This document shows positions 41,378 through 50,514 of a DNA stretch of 64,000 nucleotides, in pieces (within the stretch, counting starts at the first letter, position 1; the number at the start of each line of letters is the position of its first letter). Source of the DNA: Erythrobacter oryzae (GTDB lineage: Bacteria; Pseudomonadota; Alphaproteobacteria; Sphingomonadales; Sphingomonadaceae); NCBI RefSeq assembly GCF_030271515.1, contig NZ_JASCXI010000002.1, positions 372,001 through 436,000 of the forward strand. Direction: 5' to 3'. The translations under genes were made by a program, and so were the position numbers. A model generated the notes under the pieces. That model was not told the origin of the DNA and did not search any database. It saw only the letters and a list, made by a program, of their open reading frames with translations.

Positions 41378-44188
41378 ATGATAGGCCGGAAATTGGTAGC
41401 GGTAACATTGCTGGCGATGCTGGCCGTCCCCGCGCTCGCCGGCGAGGTGCGCGAAGTGCCGCACGGGATGATCGTCACCACCGACACGGATCAAGAGGTG
41501 CGCGTGCTCGCCCATGCCGACGGCACTTTCCGCGTGACCGTGGCGGAGGAACTCCCCCAAGGCCGCCCGACCGCGATGGTCGTGGCCGAGGCCGACGGCA
41601 TGCCCGCCTTCCGCCGCACGGGCGACGTCGCGACCCTGACCATGCCGCAGGCCTCGGCGGCGGTGAGCCTTGCCGACGGGAAGCTGACGGTGCGCGATCC
41701 CGCCGGGGCGGTGCTGCTCGACGAATATGCCCCCGCGCGCCGCCTGACATGGGTCGAGGTGGAAGGGCAGGAGTGGCTTGCCACCCGCGTCCAGTTCAAC
41801 CGCGGGACGGATGAGGGGCTCTACGGCCTTGGCCAGCACCAGAACCGGCAGATGGACTACAACGGCGAGGACGTGGAGCTCGCCCAGCACAACATGGCGA
41901 TCGCCGTGCCCTTTCTGGTATCGACGAAGGGCTACGGCATCCTGTGGGACAATGCCTCGATCACCCGCGTCGGTGACCCGGCCCCTTATGCCAAGCTGGC
42001 GCTGGACTGGCGGGCGCAATACTTCCTTGGGCACAGGCAGGTGCTGGAGCGGGCCGAGCCGACCATCGACTACCAATACCTCAGGGATCAGGCGCGCTGG
42101 CCCGCCGAAGCCAAGGCGGCGACGGTCGCGGCGACCACCGGGCAGAACACGCAGGGCAATGCGATCGAGACGCAGCGCGTAGTTTGGACCGGCACCTTCA
42201 CGCCCGAGGCCGCCGGCGAGCACAAGTTCCGGCTCTACTCCTCGTCCTATGTGAAGGTTTTCGCGGACGGCAAGGAAGTGCTCAGCCGGTGGCGGCAGAA
42301 TTGGAACCCGTGGTATCACAATTTCGCGCTCGATCTGGCGGCGGGAAAGCCGGTGGAACTGCGGATCGAATGGGAGCCCAATCAGGGCTACATCGCGCTC
42401 GAACACGCCGATCCCCTTCCGCCGGAGGATCGCCACTCGGTCAGCTTCGCGAGCGAAGCGGGCAAGGCGATCGATTACTACGTCGTCCCCGCGGCAACGA
42501 TGGACGCCGCCGTCGCCGGATACCGCCGCTTGACCGGCAAGGCCCCGATGATGCCGCGCTGGGCCTACGGCTTCTGGCAATCGCGCCAGCGCTACAACAC
42601 GCAGGACGAGGTGGTGGGCGTGATGCGCGAATACCGGGCGCGGGGCATTCCCATCGACACCATCGTGCAGGACTGGTTCTACTGGCCCGAGGACAGCTGG
42701 GGCTGCCACTGCTTCGATCCCGCGCGCTTCCCCGATCCCAAGGGGATGGTCGATGCGGTCAAGGCGATGGAGGGCCGCGTGATGATCTCGGTCTGGCCCA
42801 AGTTCTACCCCGATACCGCCAACGGCAAGACGTTGCTGGATCAGGGCTTCCTCTACGAGCGCCCCCTGGAGGCCGGCCAGCGCGACTGGGTGGGGAAGGG
42901 CTATGCCAACACCTTCTACGATCCCTACGACCCCGCTGCGCGCGCGATGTACTGGCAGCAGATGAGGGACGCGCTGTTGCCGCTCGGCTTCGATGCCTGG
43001 TGGATGGACGCGACCGAACCCGACTGGCACTCGAACCTCTCGGTCGCGGAACGCGCTTACCAGATGACCTCGCCCGCCACGCGCATCCCGGGGGCCGCGA
43101 TCTTCAATTCCTACCCGCTGGTCCATGCCGAGGGGGTGGCTGAAGGCTTGCGCGCGGCGCAGCCCGACCAGCGTCCCTTCATCCTCACCCGCTCGGGCTT
43201 CGGGGGAATCCAGCGCACCTCTTCCGCACTATGGTCGGGCGATGTCGCCGCGCGGTGGGACGATCTGCGCGACCAGATCAGCGCGGGGCTGAACCTCAAC
43301 CTTGCGGGCGTGCCCAACTGGACGCACGATATCGGCGGCTTCGCGGTGGAAGACCGGTATTCGAAGCAATCTCCTGAGCACCTCGCCGAATGGCGCGAGC
43401 TCTATCTGCGCTGGTTCCAGTTCGGCGCCTTCTCGCCGCTGTTCCGTAGCCACGGCGAATTCCCGCACCGCGAGACTTATCTCGTCAGCGAGGGCGATCC
43501 GGCGATGCTCGAGGGGCTCACCCGCTACCACCGCCTGCGCTACCGCCTGCTGCCCTATATCTACACGCTGGCGGCCGAGACCCACTTCGCCGACGCCACG
43601 ATAATGCGCCCGCTGGTGATGGATTTTCAGAGCGACCGGAAGGTGTGGGGGATCGACGACCAGTATCTCTTCGGCCCGTCGATCATGGTCGCGCCGGTGA
43701 CCGCGTTCGGCGCGCGCTCGCGGCAAGTCTATCTGCCGCAAGGCACATGGTTCGACGCCAACAGCGGCGCGCGGCTGAAGGGCGGCCGCACCATAACCAC
43801 CGCCGCCCCGCGCGAGGAATTGCCGCTGTTCGTGCGCGCGGGCGCGATCATCCCCGCCGGGCCCGATGTGCAATCGACCGCCGAGAATCCGCAAGGCCCG
43901 CTCACGCTCCACGTCTTCGCCGGGGCTGACGGGCGCTTTACGCTCTACGAGGACGCGGGCACCGACATGGGCTATGCGCGCGGGGAATTCGCCCGGATAG
44001 GCATCGTCTGGGACGACGCGGCGCGCACACTGACCCTGGCTGAGCGGACGGGTTCCTTTCCTGGCATGGCTGCAATGCGCGAGGTCACCGTCATTCTTCA
44101 CGAGGGCAAGGAGCAAGGCGACGTGTTCGCAGCCCGCGCCGGCACCAGCGTGACCTACACGGGAGCGGGCGTTACCTTGCGCTTCTAG
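41378..44188 (+). CDS. GH31 glycosidase (alpha-xylosidase-like) with PA14 domain
   Basis: A 936-residue exported glycoside hydrolase. Signal peptide, then an N-terminal beta-sandwich (GLYGLGQHQNRQMDYN), a PA14 insertion near residues 265-345 (RVVWTGTFTPEAAGEHKFRL), and the GH31 barrel. The nucleophile Asp544 is in WWMDATEPD; the acid/base region is RSGFGGIQRTSSALWSGD. PA14-inserted members include alpha-xylosidases that act on xyloglucan oligosaccharides, so that is my best guess. It is preceded by a 160-base gap with a promoter and followed by an AraC gene that may regulate it. Confidence 0.9.
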   Translation: MIGRKLVAVTLLAMLAVPALAGEVREVPHGMIVTTDTDQEVRVLAHADGTFRVTVAEELPQGRPTAMVVAEADGMPAFRRTGDVATLTMPQASAAVSLADGKLTVRDPAGAVLLDEYAPARRLTWVEVEGQEWLATRVQFNRGTDEGLYGLGQHQNRQMDYNGEDVELAQHNMAIAVPFLVSTKGYGILWDNASITRVGDPAPYAKLALDWRAQYFLGHRQVLERAEPTIDYQYLRDQARWPAEAKAATVAATTGQNTQGNAIETQRVVWTGTFTPEAAGEHKFRLYSSSYVKVFADGKEVLSRWRQNWNPWYHNFALDLAAGKPVELRIEWEPNQGYIALEHADPLPPEDRHSVSFASEAGKAIDYYVVPAATMDAAVAGYRRLTGKAPMMPRWAYGFWQSRQRYNTQDEVVGVMREYRARGIPIDTIVQDWFYWPEDSWGCHCFDPARFPDPKGMVDAVKAMEGRVMISVWPKFYPDTANGKTLLDQGFLYERPLEAGQRDWVGKGYANTFYDPYDPAARAMYWQQMRDALLPLGFDAWWMDATEPDWHSNLSVAERAYQMTSPATRIPGAAIFNSYPLVHAEGVAEGLRAAQPDQRPFILTRSGFGGIQRTSSALWSGDVAARWDDLRDQISAGLNLNLAGVPNWTHDIGGFAVEDRYSKQSPEHLAEWRELYLRWFQFGAFSPLFRSHGEFPHRETYLVSEGDPAMLEGLTRYHRLRYRLLPYIYTLAAETHFADATIMRPLVMDFQSDRKVWGIDDQYLFGPSIMVAPVTAFGARSRQVYLPQGTWFDANSGARLKGGRTITTAAPREELPLFVRAGAIIPAGPDVQSTAENPQGPLTLHVFAGADGRFTLYEDAGTDMGYARGEFARIGIVWDDAARTLTLAERTGSFPGMAAMREVTVILHEGKEQGDVFAARAGTSVTYTGAGVTLRF

Positions 44189-44304
44189 GCATGGTTTCCG
44201 GGGACAGCCCGCACCCCCGCGCGTATTTCAGACAAAATGCTGCTCCCTCTGCCGCCAAGCGCCGATGGACAAGCGGCCCGCCATCATGTCTAACCCATGC
44301 CGAC

Positions 44305-45207
44305 ATGGCGCCTTTCGATCCCCCTCTCCCCGGGCCCGGCAAGCTGCACCCGCTCGCCTGGCGCGACTGGGCAACGCCCGAGCGCAGCATCTCGAGCGCG
44401 CCGCGCCAGATCCGCGGCGCGATCATCCAGCGCTGGGAGAAGAGCGCGCGGCGCATGGTGCAGCCGCCGCTCGATCATCACTATCTGGTCGTCCACCTCG
44501 GCGGGGCCAAGCGCATCACCCGCCGCCGCCGCACCGAGACGCTGGTGCGCGAGACCCAGGACCGGGCGCTTTCGGCGATCGAGGCGGGCAGCTCCTACAG
44601 CTGGATGACCGAAGGGCCGATCGCCTTCGGTCACATCTATCTCGAGCCCGGCTACTACGCCCAGACCATCGCCGAACAGTTCGAGTGCGATCCCGGCAAG
44701 GTCGAGCTGCAGGAAGTCTTCGGCGAGTTCGACCCGCTGCTGAGCCGCCTGCTGACCGCGCTGGTGCGCGCCTCGGAATGCGACGATCTGGCGGTGATGG
44801 AGCAGGAATACCAGCTCGAAGCGGCGCTCCACCGGCTGTTCGAACGCCAGAGCGCGGCGTCCGCGAAGGACAACAAGATCATCATCTCGCCCGCCAGCGT
44901 GGCGCGGGTGCGCGACTATATCGGCGAGAATCTGCGCGAGCCGATTGCGCTCGACGATCTGGCGGGGCTGGCCGGATACAGCCGCTTCCACTTCGCCCGC
45001 GGTTTTCGCGCGGCGACGGGCCTGCCGCCCTATGCCTATATCCTGCGCGCGCGGATCGCGCTGGCGTGCCGGCTGCTCGACGAGGCGCGCCTGCCGGTGC
45101 AGGCGGTGGGGGACGCGGCAGGCTTTGCCTCGCACCCCCAGTTCGCCAGTCGCTTCCGCCAGCTGACGGGAATTTCCCCCAGCGCCTATCGCAGGATCAT
45201 GCGCTGA
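44305..45207 (+). CDS. AraC family regulator
   Basis: A 300-residue AraC protein. The C-terminal two-HTH domain (IALDDLAGLAGYSRFHFARGFRAATG, then PVQAVGDAAGFASHPQFASRFRQLTG) ends PSAYRRIM. The N-terminal domain is unlike arabinose-binding cupins and of unknown ligand. It begins 117 bases after the GH31 gene and is convergent with an outer-membrane gene. It may regulate either neighbour; the sequence does not decide. Confidence 0.86.
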   Translation: MAPFDPPLPGPGKLHPLAWRDWATPERSISSAPRQIRGAIIQRWEKSARRMVQPPLDHHYLVVHLGGAKRITRRRRTETLVRETQDRALSAIEAGSSYSWMTEGPIAFGHIYLEPGYYAQTIAEQFECDPGKVELQEVFGEFDPLLSRLLTALVRASECDDLAVMEQEYQLEAALHRLFERQSAASAKDNKIIISPASVARVRDYIGENLREPIALDDLAGLAGYSRFHFARGFRAATGLPPYAYILRARIALACRLLDEARLPVQAVGDAAGFASHPQFASRFRQLTGISPSAYRRIMR

Positions 45208-45223
45208 GGGAAATTTCTCCTCG

Positions 45224-46231
45224 CTAGAAGCCCTGCACCAGCTGCACGGTGAAGCCTTCGTTGAAGAAGCTGGAGGAATTGGCCAGCGGAATCTCGATCC
45301 CTGCGAGCAGGAACAGGTTCCCGCCCAGATGGGTGCGCATCCCGGGCGTGATCGACACGAAGGTCGGGCCGTTGTCGAACTCGCGCCATGTGCTCGCCAC
45401 ATACCACGTGAGATCGCCGATCGGGGCCCTGTCGTGGTCGGTGACGGTCTGGCCGATCGCGGCGTTGAGGATGAAACTCTCGGGCACGCCGCTGTCGGGG
45501 AACTCGTAGGCGACCCGCCCGCGGAACGAGAACCCGCCGCCCACGTCGGTGAACAGGTTGAGCTGCGGCTGCGCGGCGAAAATCTCGTTGCCGAAGCTGG
45601 ACGAGCCGGTCGGCAGGCGCCAGCCGACCCCGGCATTGAGCGAGACATTGCGCTTCTCGACCAGCATGAGCTGGGTGTTCAGCGTGATGTCGCCGAAGTC
45701 CGATGACCCGCCGAGATCCTGATAGAAGGGCACCTCGACGCCCGCCCACAGGCGGCGGGTGAAGGGGTAGTGCAACCGCGCGAGGCCCTGGTGGAAGTCG
45801 GCGCCGTCGCCATCGACATAGGTGTAGGCGAGGTGGGCTTCGCGGGTGAAGAAGCCGTCCGCCGTGCCGAGCCAGCCCTGGCGCGGGGCGCCGCTCTCGC
45901 CATTGGGCACGGGCACCCACTTGGCGAACAGCTCCTGCCCGAAGGGTTCCGAGCCGAGCGGGGTCCAGCCGCCGAGGTCTTCGCCGTCCTGCGCGGCAGC
46001 GGCGGCCGCAGCGACCGCCACGGGATTGATTGCCTGCGGGGCCGCGGCGGCTTCCATTGCGGCGGCATCGGCAGCAGCGGCAGCGCTGGTCGAGGTCAGC
46101 ATGATCGGCGCGCGCGGGGCGCCGCCGGGCTCTGGCGTCTCGTTTCCGGCGGCCAATGCCGGGGCGGCGAATGCGGTGCAGGCCGCTCCGGCGGCGAGCA
46201 GCAGGCGGAGGGAGAGGACATTGCGCGACAT
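45224..46231 (-). CDS. Outer-membrane beta-barrel protein, unknown function
   Basis: A 335-residue exported protein. Signal peptide (cleavage near ALAA), an alanine-rich N-terminal stretch of about 60 residues, then alternating amphipathic strands (EAHLAYTYVDGDG, NTQLMLVEKRNVSLNAGVGWRLP) ending in VQLVQGF. The terminal phenylalanine and strand pattern fit a porin-like barrel. No family I recognise with certainty. It follows, in the same direction, the AraC gene at 46447, with a hairpin between them, so that AraC may control it. Confidence 0.65.
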   Translation of the reverse strand: MSRNVLSLRLLLAAGAACTAFAAPALAAGNETPEPGGAPRAPIMLTSTSAAAAADAAAMEAAAAPQAINPVAVAAAAAAAQDGEDLGGWTPLGSEPFGQELFAKWVPVPNGESGAPRQGWLGTADGFFTREAHLAYTYVDGDGADFHQGLARLHYPFTRRLWAGVEVPFYQDLGGSSDFGDITLNTQLMLVEKRNVSLNAGVGWRLPTGSSSFGNEIFAAQPQLNLFTDVGGGFSFRGRVAYEFPDSGVPESFILNAAIGQTVTDHDRAPIGDLTWYVASTWREFDNGPTFVSITPGMRTHLGGNLFLLAGIEIPLANSSSFFNEGFTVQLVQGF

Positions 46232-46357
46232 TATCGGGGCTCCTTGGAAGTGTCCGGGGAGCCACCCATGCGCCCTGCCGGGGCGTGCTTCTTGTCAGAA
46301 AGGCGAGCGCTTTTTCCATAAAGCGCGTGATCAGGCAGGTGGCGCAAACAGCGCTGC

Positions 46358-46385
46358 GCCGCTGTGACACAATGGTCACAGCGGC
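46358..46385 (-). terminator. 11-bp perfect hairpin after the AraC gene
   Basis: GCCGCTGTGAC (46358-46368) and GTCACAGCGGC (46375-46385) form a perfect stem with a 6-base loop. It lies 62 bases past the AraC stop and upstream of the outer-membrane gene start, so it may end the AraC transcript. There is no T-run. The arms also contain TGTGAC-N6-GTCACA, so a DNA-binding site cannot be excluded. Confidence 0.45.
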
Positions 46386-46446
46386 GTACGCAAGCTAATG
46401 TAATAGCGTGATTATATGAGAAATCGCCAGACGCCGCGCGGCACCC

Positions 46447-47385
46447 TCAGGCGCGCACCGCGCGGCGGTAACGGCCCGGCGAGATGCCGACCTCGCGGCT
46501 GAAGGCGGCGGTGAAATGCGCCTGGTTGGCAAAGCCGCATTCGAGCGCCAGCTCGGCCAGCGGCATGGCGTTGTCGGACAGCAATTGTCGCGCCCGTTCG
46601 AGCCGCCGCGCGCGTAGGAAATGGTAGGGCGTCTCGCCCGTCGCCAGCTTGAACACGCGCAGGAAGTGGTTCGCCGAGAGCCCCGCCGCGCGGGCGAGAT
46701 CGTCGAGCCCGATGCTCTCCTGGAGGTTCGCCTCGATGAAGTCGATCACCCGCTTTAGCTTGGGCGGCGAGAGGTAGATCCGCTCCGCCGGTTCGGCCGA
46801 GGGCAGCGCGTCGTTGCTGACCAGCAGGCCCGCGATCGCGCGCAGCAGCCCGTCGATCATCAGCCGCGAGCCGAGGCTCGGGCGGCGCAACTCGCTTTCG
46901 ATCAGGCCCAGCAGATGCGCCACGCGCGGCAGGTGCCGGCCGACAATCGGAGCGAGCGCATCGGCTCCCTTGCCCTTGCCCTCGCTCTCCAGCAGCGAGG
47001 CGATCAGCCCTGGACGCATGTAGAGCACGAAGGAACCGGCCTGCGCGTCGAACTGCATCCGGCTGTCGGCACCGGCGGGGATGAAGCAGCACAGGTCGCG
47101 GTGCAGGGCGAGGCTCTTGTGGGAGCCGCAGAAGTCGATGCCGAAAGAGCCCGATCCATTGCGGTTGACGATCAGCGCGTCCCAGTCGTCAGCCTCGGGC
47201 GCATCGGCCACCAGCTCGACCTTGCCGTGCGCGATCGTGCGGTGATGGCGCATCGCCACCATGGGCAGCGAGCCGGTGTCGAACAGGGTGACATCGGGCT
47301 GGTCCGACCAGTGGATGTGGCGGAAGAAGCCGGCTTCGCTGCTCGTACCGACGTGAAAGCTCGGTCCCTCACCCAGTGCCATCAT
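46447..47385 (-). CDS. AraC family regulator (paralogue of the 50515 gene)
   Basis: A 312-residue AraC protein with an HTH pair (IGLDDLARAAGLSANHFLRVFKLATG, then LAELALECGFANQAHFTAAFSREVG) ending RYRRAVRA. The N-terminal domain includes CFIPAGADSRMQFD. The linker and HTH (LKRVIDFIEANL) strongly resemble the regulator at 50515, so the two arose by duplication. I used the ATG at 47385; an ATG at 47382 also fits. It is followed by an outer-membrane protein gene on the same strand. Confidence 0.87.
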   Translation of the reverse strand: MMALGEGPSFHVGTSSEAGFFRHIHWSDQPDVTLFDTGSLPMVAMRHHRTIAHGKVELVADAPEADDWDALIVNRNGSGSFGIDFCGSHKSLALHRDLCCFIPAGADSRMQFDAQAGSFVLYMRPGLIASLLESEGKGKGADALAPIVGRHLPRVAHLLGLIESELRRPSLGSRLMIDGLLRAIAGLLVSNDALPSAEPAERIYLSPPKLKRVIDFIEANLQESIGLDDLARAAGLSANHFLRVFKLATGETPYHFLRARRLERARQLLSDNAMPLAELALECGFANQAHFTAAFSREVGISPGRYRRAVRA

Positions 47386-47557
47386 CGTGCTCCCAAAGCT
47401 GGCGATGCAAAGTGTCCGATCCCTGAGACAGGGCAATCATACGTCTGGATATGACAGTTTGACAGGCGGATCGGGCCGGAGCGTGACAAAAGCGCAAGAT
47501 ATCGAAAGCGCCGCAGCATCGTTAGCCGGGTTAGCCGGATGCTGGAATTTCCGTGAC

Positions 47558-47917
47558 TTACTGGAGGACGCCGTAGTCGTCCTCGTCCATTCTCAAGGAC
47601 ATGGCCGGCCTTATGTCGACCGTCGCCAGCCCCGCCGCAACCAGCGGCAATTCGGCGACCGCAGCGCGCATTTCCTCGGGCGTCTGGATGCACAAGAGGG
47701 TCAGCTCGTCACGCTCCGTGCTGGCGAGCGCAAGGATGAAACGGCCCATTTTCGCCCATTCGAGCAAGGCGTCATACTCGGCGCTGCGGTAGAAGCTGAC
47801 CTCGTCGGTGACCGCTGCCGGCGCGATCCGCAAGGTGACGAGCGTGATCGCCATGTTCGGCGCAAGCAGCCCTTTGGGGCGCCCGGAAAACCACTCGATC
47901 CACCTCAGCCAGGGCAT
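47558..47917 (-). CDS. Hypothetical protein, dimeric alpha/beta-barrel (YciI/muconolactone isomerase-like)
   Basis: A 119-residue cytoplasmic protein. The C-terminal half (TPEEMRAAVAELPLVAAGLA, then VDIRPAMSL) resembles the small ferredoxin-like dimers of the YciI/muconolactone isomerase type, where the AELPL turn is common. No catalytic residue can be named. It lies alone between the AraC gene and the divergent secreted-protein gene, with a 172-base gap on one side and a 231-base gap on the other. Confidence 0.55.
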   Translation of the reverse strand: MPWLRWIEWFSGRPKGLLAPNMAITLVTLRIAPAAVTDEVSFYRSAEYDALLEWAKMGRFILALASTERDELTLLCIQTPEEMRAAVAELPLVAAGLATVDIRPAMSLRMDEDDYGVLQ

Positions 47918-48148
47918 AGACGGGGATACCTTTCGTGACCGGCCCTACGCCCCGATCTGCTTGGACGGCTTTCGAAATCTTGCGCTGTGTTGCCCGTGCG
48001 TGTGACGCCCCCGCGTGTCAATCGCCCATGACAGCGAGAAACCGAAAAACCCGAACCATCGCGAAAGAAGCGAACGGCGGCAAAGCGCATCAGTGGCCCT
48101 GCGGCGATCGGCAGGCGCCCCTTCCTGCCGGACCACAAGGAGCAAGTA

Positions 48149-49354
48149 ATGCGCAAATCCAGAAACGCGATGATGGCGGCGGGGGCAGTCCTGGCCCTTG
48201 CTCTGCCTTCGGTCGGCCATGCCGATGTTGTCGTGCGCGGCAAGGAAGGAGCCCCGCTCGACGAGATCCGCGAGGCGCCGGCATCGATCTACAACGATCT
48301 GCGGACCATCGTGGCGCAGCCCTCGCCCTCGGAAGTCGATCCCAAGCTGCTGGGGCCGGTGCTGCTCAACAAGTCGGCGCATATCGACATGGAGAAGGGC
48401 ACGGCGACCTTGCCGCTGCGCCGCGGCCGGCTGGCGAATGGCACACCCGTGTGGTTCATCCTCACCGACGCGACCGACCAGAACATCGCCGAGCTTCAGG
48501 GTCTCGCCTATTCACCCAAGCTCGCCTTCGCGCTGACCGGCAAGGGCACCCGCAAGGCGACGATCGACAAGGACGGCACCTTCGTCTTCACCAGCGGCAG
48601 CGTCGACTTCAAGCCCGCGCTCTCGATCACCCCTGGGCCGGCCAACGCCCCCTTCCCGCCCAAGGCGTTCCAGCCCGGATCGGTGGGTGACGCCGACTAC
48701 ACCCCGCTGGTCTATGTCGAGAACTCGGCCAAGGCGCTGCTCTACAACGCCCCTGTGGTGAGCCAGGCGAGCGAGGCCGAACTCAACGCCATGTGCGATG
48801 GCAAGGTCGATTACAGCAAGGTTCACGACAAGGTCGCCCGCATCTGTCCGCGTGACGGGACGGTGACCATCAAGCTCACCCTGGGCTTCACCTTCGACAA
48901 GCCGATCTTCTACATCTCGACCGAAGCCAACGACCCGCTGGTCGCCAGCCTCGAGAACGCCACCTACACCCCGGCGATGAAGGACCTGCCCTTCGCGCTG
49001 GAAGACGCCTCGCCCGGCGAAAGCGCCGAGCGGATCGTGGTGGTGGTCAACGGCCCGACCGGCAAGGACAACCCGCACCGTCAGGGCCTCGTCAGCGCGC
49101 TCTCGGGCGAGGGCGGCCCGCTCAACGTGCTCGGCGGCATCCCGACCATCAACCTCGACTATTCGCCGATGTGGCGGCTGTTCCCGGCGGTGTGGACCGA
49201 CGAGGCGATCCAGAAGGGCTACCGCTACCGCATCACCAGCGCGCTGCAGGCGGCCGAGATGTCGACCCGCGGCTACTTGAAGAGCCTCGACGGCGGCGAT
49301 TTCCGCGCGGTCGGCTTCGTGGTGAACTGCCCGGTGGTCTACCGGATCAACTGA
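48149..49354 (+). CDS. Secreted protein of unknown function
   Basis: A 401-residue exported protein: signal peptide MRKSRNAMMAAGAVLALALP, cleavage near HADV. The mature chain is beta-rich; it has a stretch LPLRRGRLANGTPVWFILTD, another PLVYVENSAKALLYNAPVV, and ends NCPVVYRIN. It has three or so cysteines (MCDGK, RICPRD, NCPV). AAGGAG stands upstream of the ATG. I recognise no family with certainty. It is followed by two hairpins that end its transcript, and then by an outer-membrane transporter-family gene. Confidence 0.6.
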   Translation: MRKSRNAMMAAGAVLALALPSVGHADVVVRGKEGAPLDEIREAPASIYNDLRTIVAQPSPSEVDPKLLGPVLLNKSAHIDMEKGTATLPLRRGRLANGTPVWFILTDATDQNIAELQGLAYSPKLAFALTGKGTRKATIDKDGTFVFTSGSVDFKPALSITPGPANAPFPPKAFQPGSVGDADYTPLVYVENSAKALLYNAPVVSQASEAELNAMCDGKVDYSKVHDKVARICPRDGTVTIKLTLGFTFDKPIFYISTEANDPLVASLENATYTPAMKDLPFALEDASPGESAERIVVVVNGPTGKDNPHRQGLVSALSGEGGPLNVLGGIPTINLDYSPMWRLFPAVWTDEAIQKGYRYRITSALQAAEMSTRGYLKSLDGGDFRAVGFVVNCPVVYRIN

Positions 49355-49376
49355 GGGGGTGACTGCTCCGGTCCCC

Positions 49377-49411
49377 TAGGGTCATGCGTTGCCCCCTCCT
49401 GCATGACCCTA
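49377..49411 (+). other. Hairpin TAGGGTCATGC/GCATGACCCTA
   Basis: An 11-bp exact inverted repeat (49377-49387 and 49401-49411) with a 13-base loop lies 23 bases after the secreted-protein stop and just before the stronger terminator at 49416. It may be an RNA-stability element or the first part of a tandem terminator. Confidence 0.5.
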
Positions 49412-49415
49412 CCTT

Positions 49416-49460
49416 CGCGCCGGGAAGGAAGGCACACCCCTTCCCGGCGCGTCCCTTTTC
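49416..49460 (+). terminator. Intrinsic terminator of the secreted-protein gene
   Basis: CGCGCCGGGAAGG (49416-49428) pairs exactly with CCTTCCCGGCGCG (49439-49451) around a 10-base loop, followed by TCCCTTTTC. The 13-bp GC-rich stem and T-rich tail are a good Rho-independent terminator. Confidence 0.8.
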
Positions 49461-49490
49461 GAGGGGGCACATAGCCGCGAGGCAACTCCG

Positions 49491-50357
49491 ATGCGCAGAA
49501 CCCATGCTCTGGTTCCCTTGACGGCACCCTGCTTCGCGCTGTTCGTGGCGGCCCCGGCCTTCGCTGACGAGGGAGTGGACCCCGTCGCGATCGGCCTAGC
49601 CGCAGAATCGGGCGGCCTGCGCGAACTCACGACCGACCGGCCGGATGTCACCGAAAGCCCCTTCACCGTCGATGCGGGGCATATCCAGATCGAGACGACG
49701 CTGCTGGGCTACACCCGCTCGCGCCGCGATGCTTCGGGGCTTGCAGCTGACACCTATGAATTCGCCACCAGCAACCTGCGCATCGGCTTGACCGACCGGC
49801 TCGAGGTGGATGTGGTCTGGCAACCCTATGGCATTGCCGACCGGCGCGGGGGCGGCCCGGTCTCGCGCGGGATAGGCAGCGTCGATTTGCGGGCGAAGCT
49901 CAACCTGTGGGGCAATGACGGGCCTGCCGCGCCGGGCGACACCGCGCTCGCCTTGCTCCCCTATGTCACCCTGCCGACGAACCGCGACAACGGCATAGGG
50001 GATGGCGAGGTCGCTTTCGGGCTGATCGTCCCGCTGGCGATCGAGCTCGGCGACGGGTTCGGCCTCGGGCTCAATGCCGCGGCCAACTTCACCCGCGCCC
50101 CGGACGATCCGACCTATGACGCCGCGGTGCTGACCTCGGCCTCGCTCAGCTATGCCTGGACCGACCGCCTCGGTACCTATGCCGAAGCGGTGTGGGAGTT
50201 CAGCCGCGCCCAAGGGGAGGGTGATGTGGTCACCCTCGACACGGGCGTCACCTACGCGCTTGGGGAGAACTGGCAGCTCGACGCCGGGATCAACATCGGC
50301 GCGACCCGCGCGGCCGACACGATCGCCCCGTTCATCGGCATTTCGGCGCGCTTTTGA
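49491..50357 (+). CDS. Transporter-family outer-membrane protein (Phenol_MetA_deg-like)
   Basis: A 288-residue exported protein: signal peptide, then the family signature TDRPDVTESPFTVDAGHIQIE near residue 45 and long antiparallel strands (LRIGLTDRLEVDVVWQPYG, ALALLPYVTLPT) ending FIGISARF. The closing phenylalanine marks an outer-membrane barrel. Members are seen beside hydrocarbon degradation genes and are thought to allow uptake of hydrophobic compounds. The AraC gene at 50515 follows and may be co-regulated. Confidence 0.8.
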   Translation: MRRTHALVPLTAPCFALFVAAPAFADEGVDPVAIGLAAESGGLRELTTDRPDVTESPFTVDAGHIQIETTLLGYTRSRRDASGLAADTYEFATSNLRIGLTDRLEVDVVWQPYGIADRRGGGPVSRGIGSVDLRAKLNLWGNDGPAAPGDTALALLPYVTLPTNRDNGIGDGEVAFGLIVPLAIELGDGFGLGLNAAANFTRAPDDPTYDAAVLTSASLSYAWTDRLGTYAEAVWEFSRAQGEGDVVTLDTGVTYALGENWQLDAGINIGATRAADTIAPFIGISARF

Positions 50358-50378
50358 TCATCCCCTCCTACCGATCGC

Positions 50379-50424
50379 GTAGCGAGTGCTACAAATTGCT
50401 TGCAGGCAATGTAGCATATGCTAC
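50379..50424. promoter_or_regulatory. Two GTAGC-N4-GCTAC operators before an AraC gene
   Basis: GTAGCGAGTGCTAC (50379-50392) and GTAGCATATGCTAC (50411-50424) are matching palindromes centred 32 bases apart, about three helical turns. The second is perfect and extends to TGTAGCATATGCTACA. Between them ATTGC and GCAAT form another short inversion. They are 91-136 bases ahead of the AraC start at 50515 and suggest cooperative binding by a dimeric regulator, perhaps a separate repressor. Confidence 0.6.
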
Positions 50425-50514
50425 AAATGCGCAATATTTCGAAAGCCCGCCCGTTCCTCCGGTCCGAAACTGGGGGCGGGGTCGCGAGTGCGAAAGGGAA
50501 GGGGATCGTCTCGG

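Noticed and set aside
41378..44188. GH31 as a sulfoquinovosidase tied to the sulfite operon
   Set aside because: I do not see the sulfonate-binding residue pattern, and the PA14 insertion points to alpha-xylosidase-like members; it is also 17 kb from the sulfite genes.
46358..46385. CRP/FNR site
   Set aside because: TGTGA and TCACA are separated by 8 bases rather than 6, and the exact 11-bp stem fits a hairpin better.
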